From an uncultured Phycisphaerales bacterium (GTDB taxonomy: Bacteria; Planctomycetota; Phycisphaerae; Sedimentisphaerales; Anaerobacaceae): DNA of 8,229 nt. The stretch lies in assembly GCA_937868145.1 (NCBI GenBank), contig CALMMH010000574.1, positions 1-8,229 of the forward strand, in the 5' to 3' direction. The translations under genes and the position numbers were made by a program. Positions within the stretch are counted from its first letter, which is position 1. Every line of letters begins with the position of its first letter. The notes under the pieces were generated by a model. The model ran no database searches, was not told where the DNA came from, and saw only the letters and a list, made by a program, of their open reading frames with translations. This document shows, piece after piece, positions 5,137 to 8,229 of this stretch.

Positions 5137-5949
5137 ATGCGTGCCGAGACCCCGAGACGAATGATACGGCGTTATGCGATAGCGATGGCATTGATGTGTC
5201 TGGCTGCAACCGCGGCGTATTCCCAGTCCCGGCCGCGAAGCACGCCCCGATCGACCGTCCGCACGCAGTCCCAACAGAGTCAGACGAGATCCTTTCAGAC
5301 GGGCCAGCCGGACATGGCCCAGCGAATGGCCGAACGCCAGATGCAACAGATGGCGGAGATGCAGCAGGATATGGAGGAAATGCAGCGTCAGGCCGAGGAA
5401 AACAGAAACCGGGCCATTCAGCAGGCCATTCGGGCTTCCGACGAGCAATGGCCCCGGCTCAAGCCCAAGCTGGATCGCATCCTGCACCTGAAGGCCGACG
5501 CGGACGTCGCGATCTCGCCGGGCGGAAACAACAACTTCCAGATGCAAACCTTCACCTCCGGGAACGGTTCCGGCAGCGTGACCGGATTCATGGGCGGCGG
5601 ATTCAGCGCTTCCGGCGGTCCCGGCGTGAACTCGGCCCCCATCGACATCCTGGATAGTAACACTCCATCCGCCAGTCTCAACTCCAGTCCCACCGTGACC
5701 CAGCCCGCCTGGACTACGGGCTCCCGAAGCGTGATGGAGATGTCCGAGGGCGAAGCGATCTGCCAGGATTTGCAGCGGTTGTTGCAGGGCCAGAGCGTGC
5801 CTTCGGCCGAAGTCTCGCAAAAAGTGGCGGCGCTGCGCCGGTTCCGCATGCAGGCGAGGGACAATCTGGCCAAGGCCCGCCAGGAACTTCGGGCTCTGAT
5901 CGCGCCCGACCAGGAACCGGGCTTGATCCTGATGGGGTATCTGGATTGA
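5137..5949 (+). CDS. Exported Gln/Met-rich helical protein of unknown function
   Basis: This 270-residue protein has a signal peptide (basic MRAETPRRMIRR, hydrophobic core at about 13-27, likely cleavage near AYS-QS at 29). After a Ser/Arg/Gln-rich stretch comes a Met/Gln/Glu-rich coiled-coil-like helix at about 60-97 (MAQRMAERQMQQMAEMQQ and on). Next is IRASDEQWPRLKPKLDRIL (98-116), a Gly/Ser/Asn-rich low-complexity middle (about 128-196), and a C-terminal helical hairpin from 203 with VAALRRFRMQARDNLAKARQ and a closing LILMGYLD. I recall planctomycete exported proteins with the same plan ('S-D-E-Q/E-W' helix, flexible middle, 'ARQEL...LMG-x-L(D/E)' end) beside ECF sigma genes; the helical layout is loosely like CpxP/Spy-type periplasmic proteins. 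The start at 5137 is set by the strong ribosome binding site; ATGs at 5092 and 5131 are worse placed. Confidence 0.82.
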   Translation: MRAETPRRMIRRYAIAMALMCLAATAAYSQSRPRSTPRSTVRTQSQQSQTRSFQTGQPDMAQRMAERQMQQMAEMQQDMEEMQRQAEENRNRAIQQAIRASDEQWPRLKPKLDRILHLKADADVAISPGGNNNFQMQTFTSGNGSGSVTGFMGGGFSASGGPGVNSAPIDILDSNTPSASLNSSPTVTQPAWTTGSRSVMEMSEGEAICQDLQRLLQGQSVPSAEVSQKVAALRRFRMQARDNLAKARQELRALIAPDQEPGLILMGYLD

Positions 5950-5999
5950 AACGATGCGGGCGCGCCGTCGGATGCGGACCCGAAACCGAGGAAAAGCGA

Positions 6000-7313
6000 A
6001 TGAAAGAGGAAACCATGGCTGCGAGAGGAAGAATCATCACGAGAACGGCCTGCGTCGCCATCCTGACGTTGGCCTGGGGCTTGAGGGACAAAGCGTACGG
6101 GTTCGCCGGCGGAACAGGCGAGCCGAACGATCCGTACCAGATTGCGACGATCGAGGACCTGATTGCAGTCGGATCGAGCAATGAGTTGCTGTCGAAGCAT
6201 TACGTGCTGGTCAACGATCTCGATCTCGACCCCAATCTGCCCGGCGGACGGGTGTTCGACACCGCTTTGATCGCCGCGGACAGCGATGACAAAGCCAACA
6301 CGCATGGGGGCAACCCATTCAGCGGCGTGTTCGATGGGCAAGGTTATACGATCCAAAATCTCCATATCTCTGGCCGAGACGGGTACGACGCCGGACTTTT
6401 CGGCATGCTCTCCGGTGTCGTGAAGGACCTGAATCTCCAGGATGTCCGGATCAGCGGTTCTCCATGTGGCGCCATAGCCGGCCTCAATCACAGGGGCGTC
6501 ATCCTTTGCTGCTCGGTCACGGGTCAGGTCTCGGGCGCCGAGGATGTTGGCGGCGTCGTGGGATTCCTGTGGGATGCCCATATGATGGATTGCTGGGCCA
6601 AAGTCCAAATTACGGGAGACAAGAGCACCGGCGGTCTTGTCGGAGAAGGTTCGGGGGGAACGCTGATTCAGTGCCGTGCCCAGATCCAGATCGAAGGGGG
6701 CACGAACGTGGGCGGCCTGATCGGGGGCGGCATAGGCGGGGATTATCAGATCATTGAGTGCCGCGCCGATGGCACGGTCGTCGGCGTGAGCAATGTGGGT
6801 GGGTTGGCCGGGGGGATGTGGACAGGGACGATCCTGCGGTGTGCGGTGGATTGTGAAGTCGTGGCGGAGCAAACGGCCGGCGGTTTGATGGGCGACGGGG
6901 ATGCAGCATTCGGCGTCTGGATCATGGATTCGCACGTGCATGGATCGGTGGCGGGTTCTCTGATTGGCGGTTTGCTGGGAACCACCGCGGATGCACGCGT
7001 TATGAATTGCTATGCGGCCTGTGAAATGATTCCTGTGACGTCCGACGACGGGCAGGCTGCTGTGGTGGGCGGACTCTTTGGGGATACGACCGCCTATCGA
7101 GTGCCTTTGGTGATCGATAGCTTCTGGGACACCGAAGTGTCGGGGACGAGTCTTAGTGCAGGGCAAGGAGCGCAATATCCCGACGCCGGGCTCAGCACCG
7201 AACAGATGCAGCAACAAGAGACCTTCGAGCAGGCCGGCTGGGACTTCGCCTCCACCTGGACCATGTCCGATGGCGAGTATCCGGTCCTGCAGTGGGAATT
7301 GGCCATCAAATAA
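6000..7313 (+). CDS. Exported GLUG-repeat protein (probable beta-helix)
   Basis: The protein has 437 residues. A signal peptide (core ITRTACVAILTLAWG, 13-27) leads into FAGGTGEPNDPYQIATIEDL, a mature start typical of planctomycete GLUG proteins. A segment 'YVLVNDLDLDP...FSGVFDGQGYTIQNLHI' (68-123) precedes repeats with the GLUG motif at VGGVVG (183), GGLVG (211), VGGLIG (237), VGGLAG (266), AGGLMG (293), IGGLLG (322) and VGGLFG (356). Most repeats carry a Cys at the same place (C171, C198, C225, C254, C281, C337), about one per 27-29 residues. The end (DSFWDTEVSGTS, then ending YPVLQWELAIK) is also family-like. Such proteins are surface or secreted, probably right-handed beta-helices; ligand unknown. 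GAGGA at 5988-5992 supports ATG 6000; ATG 6015 with its own GAGGA gives a cleaner signal peptide and is possible. It starts 50 bp after the previous stop, so they may be cotranscribed. Confidence 0.88.
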   Translation: MKEETMAARGRIITRTACVAILTLAWGLRDKAYGFAGGTGEPNDPYQIATIEDLIAVGSSNELLSKHYVLVNDLDLDPNLPGGRVFDTALIAADSDDKANTHGGNPFSGVFDGQGYTIQNLHISGRDGYDAGLFGMLSGVVKDLNLQDVRISGSPCGAIAGLNHRGVILCCSVTGQVSGAEDVGGVVGFLWDAHMMDCWAKVQITGDKSTGGLVGEGSGGTLIQCRAQIQIEGGTNVGGLIGGGIGGDYQIIECRADGTVVGVSNVGGLAGGMWTGTILRCAVDCEVVAEQTAGGLMGDGDAAFGVWIMDSHVHGSVAGSLIGGLLGTTADARVMNCYAACEMIPVTSDDGQAAVVGGLFGDTTAYRVPLVIDSFWDTEVSGTSLSAGQGAQYPDAGLSTEQMQQQETFEQAGWDFASTWTMSDGEYPVLQWELAIK

Positions 7314-7326
7314 CGGAAAAAACGAC

Positions 7327-7356
7327 TTGACTTTGCCGAAATCGATGGCGTAAAAT
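7327..7356 (+). promoter_or_regulatory. Sigma70-type promoter for the last gene
   Basis: TTGACT (7327-7332, five of six matches to TTGACA) and TAAAAT (7351-7356, five of six to TATAAT) are separated by 18 bases. Transcription would begin near 7363, giving a leader of about 43 bases. It begins 13 bases after the GLUG gene's stop and suggests that the next gene is its own transcription unit under housekeeping control. Confidence 0.7.
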
Positions 7357-7405
7357 AACAGTAGCGCGGCAGAAAAGCGGTTTCTCAAAAAAGGGAGGTG
7401 TCATC

Positions 7406-8229
7406 ATGCGGAGCGGAATTCTCACTTATCTTATCGTGGTTGGCTTGTGCGCATGTGCAATGGCGGCGTTGCCGCAGGCCCAAATCTCTCCCGGCGACAT
7501 TCTGATCGCGTCCACGGGGGACCCAACCGTCCTGGCGGCCGGCGATTGGGACGTGGCGGCCCATCTGGCGGCGGACTGGGAATATGTGTCCGCGAACATG
7601 ACGTCCCAGATCTACAACCCCGCCGTGCGGCCGGACGCGCAGGCTACAGGCCCTCAGTGGTCTCTGTCGGTATCGAGCATCGTGAGTATCCTCAATAAAG
7701 AGGGATTGATCGCATGGTCGACGTCTCCTGCCTCGGCGAAAGCGTACGATGCGAATGACCAAGTGGTTGTCAGCAGTGAGTCGAGCAGTTCGCTTGTGCG
7801 GTGGTATCACCAGCCGTATTCCTGGGATGTGTCATGGGGCGAGGATCGGTTTCATCTGAGCTTCCCAGTCGATCCCAACGTCACCTATCCCACGATGTTC
7901 AGCAAGATCGATTGGACGATGAACGTTCTGTTGGTCGAGGAGACTAAGACGGTGGATATCCCCTTCGAGCCGAACGATACCTGGGTTGAGCTGACGCCGG
8001 GATTCGAGGTCATGGTGGAGGAGGCGGCCACAGAGGAAGGCAGGTACCAGTACAAGCTCAAGACGCAGCATGACAGCACGAAGGTCGGCTACCTGATTGG
8101 CGGGTCGATCAATCTGTGGAATGACGGGTTGCTCCCGCCCGCGGCGATTCTGAGTATGGCGATTCTCAACGCCGACGGCAAATCCGTCCGAGAGGTAAGT
8201 AGCGGCAGCTACAGTTATAGCAGTGGCGA
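7406..8229 (+). CDS. Exported protein of unknown function, 3'-truncated by window edge
   Basis: The frame is open from ATG 7406 to the end of the window: 274 complete codons plus two bases with no stop. GGGAGG at 7393-7398, 7 bases upstream, and the promoter at 7327-7356 support this start. The N-terminus is a signal peptide (MRSGILTYLIVVGLCACAMA, likely cleaved after AMA at 20); a lipobox-like LCAC ending at C17 makes a lipoprotein possible but less likely. The mature part is rich in Ser, Trp and alternating hydrophobic residues, suggesting beta structure, with WEYVSANMTSQIYNP (58-72), VSSESSSSLVRWYHQPYSWD (122-141) and IDWTMNVLLVEETKTVDIPF (168-187). I do not recognise a family. The stretch ISPGDILIASTGD (27-39) recalls exported structural proteins but is not diagnostic. 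Codon use looks like that of its neighbours. Confidence 0.8.
   Translation, partial: MRSGILTYLIVVGLCACAMAALPQAQISPGDILIASTGDPTVLAAGDWDVAAHLAADWEYVSANMTSQIYNPAVRPDAQATGPQWSLSVSSIVSILNKEGLIAWSTSPASAKAYDANDQVVVSSESSSSLVRWYHQPYSWDVSWGEDRFHLSFPVDPNVTYPTMFSKIDWTMNVLLVEETKTVDIPFEPNDTWVELTPGFEVMVEEAATEEGRYQYKLKTQHDSTKVGYLIGGSINLWNDGLLPPAAILSMAILNADGKSVREVSSGSYSYSSG

Noticed and set aside
3761..5164. 467-codon + strand open frame overlapping the 590-residue gene in another frame
   Set aside because: Its translation is Arg/Gly/Pro-rich, has no domains or signal peptide, and is a frame shadow of the beta-repeat protein gene.
5946..5999. TTG at 5946 as start of the GLUG protein
   Set aside because: It overlaps the stop of the previous gene and adds 18 Arg/Cys-rich residues before the signal peptide; ATG at 6000 has a proper ribosome binding site.
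5418..7388. Very long (656-codon) open frame on the - strand
   Set aside because: It lies opposite two well-supported + strand exported-protein genes, spans their intergenic gap, and its translation is His/Arg/Pro-rich without recognisable domains. Long antisense frames are expected in GC-rich genes.
1..8229. CRISPR array, tRNA, rRNA or insertion sequence
   Set aside because: No regularly spaced direct repeats with unique spacers, no recognisable tRNA or rRNA segments and no transposase-like ORF were seen. The repeats present are short palindromes or protein-level repeats.

Overview
The window looks like chromosomal DNA of a GC-rich planctomycete, probably of the Phycisphaerae/Sedimentisphaerales kind. 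This is inferred from protein style and dispersed intergenic repeats, not from a phylogenetic marker. Supporting traits are an exported GLUG-repeat protein whose mature start (AGGTGEPNDPYQI) is typical of that group, an ECF sigma/zinc-finger anti-sigma pair followed by exported proteins of families I associate with planctomycetes, and short hairpin repeats scattered between genes. All supported genes are on the + strand.

Layout. (1) 1-684: 3' part of purC (SAICAR synthase), its start lying outside the window. (2) 685-838: a gap packed with small repeats and hairpins. (3) 839-1159: a small stand-alone MNT-type nucleotidyltransferase. (4) 1160-1543: a gap with a 28-codon ORF that may be the tail of a lost gene, and a terminator-like hairpin. 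(5) 1544-2793: an ECF sigma factor overlapping a membrane anti-sigma factor by 4 bp. (6) 2794-3146: a repeat-rich gap with a 185-bp imperfect inverted-repeat element whose right edge is a terminator-like hairpin. (7) 3147-4919: a 590-residue exported protein with four beta repeats and a planctomycete-type C-terminal domain. (8) 5137-5949: a 270-residue exported Gln/Met-rich helical protein. (9) 6000-7313: a GLUG-repeat exported protein. (10) A good sigma70-type promoter at 7327-7356, then the 5' part of another exported protein of unknown function (7406 to the window end).

How it may work together. The sigma/anti-sigma pair is translationally coupled and would sense something across the inner membrane through the anti-sigma factor's long helical extracytoplasmic region. 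The three exported proteins downstream share its orientation and are plausible members of its regulon or partners in sensing, but no shared promoter motif was demonstrated. The most interesting candidate is this whole module: sigma, anti-sigma and at least two exported protein families of unknown function that I recall, without being able to search, in similar company in other planctomycetes. The purC and nucleotidyltransferase genes appear unrelated to it. No rRNA, tRNA, CRISPR array, transposase or phage gene was seen.
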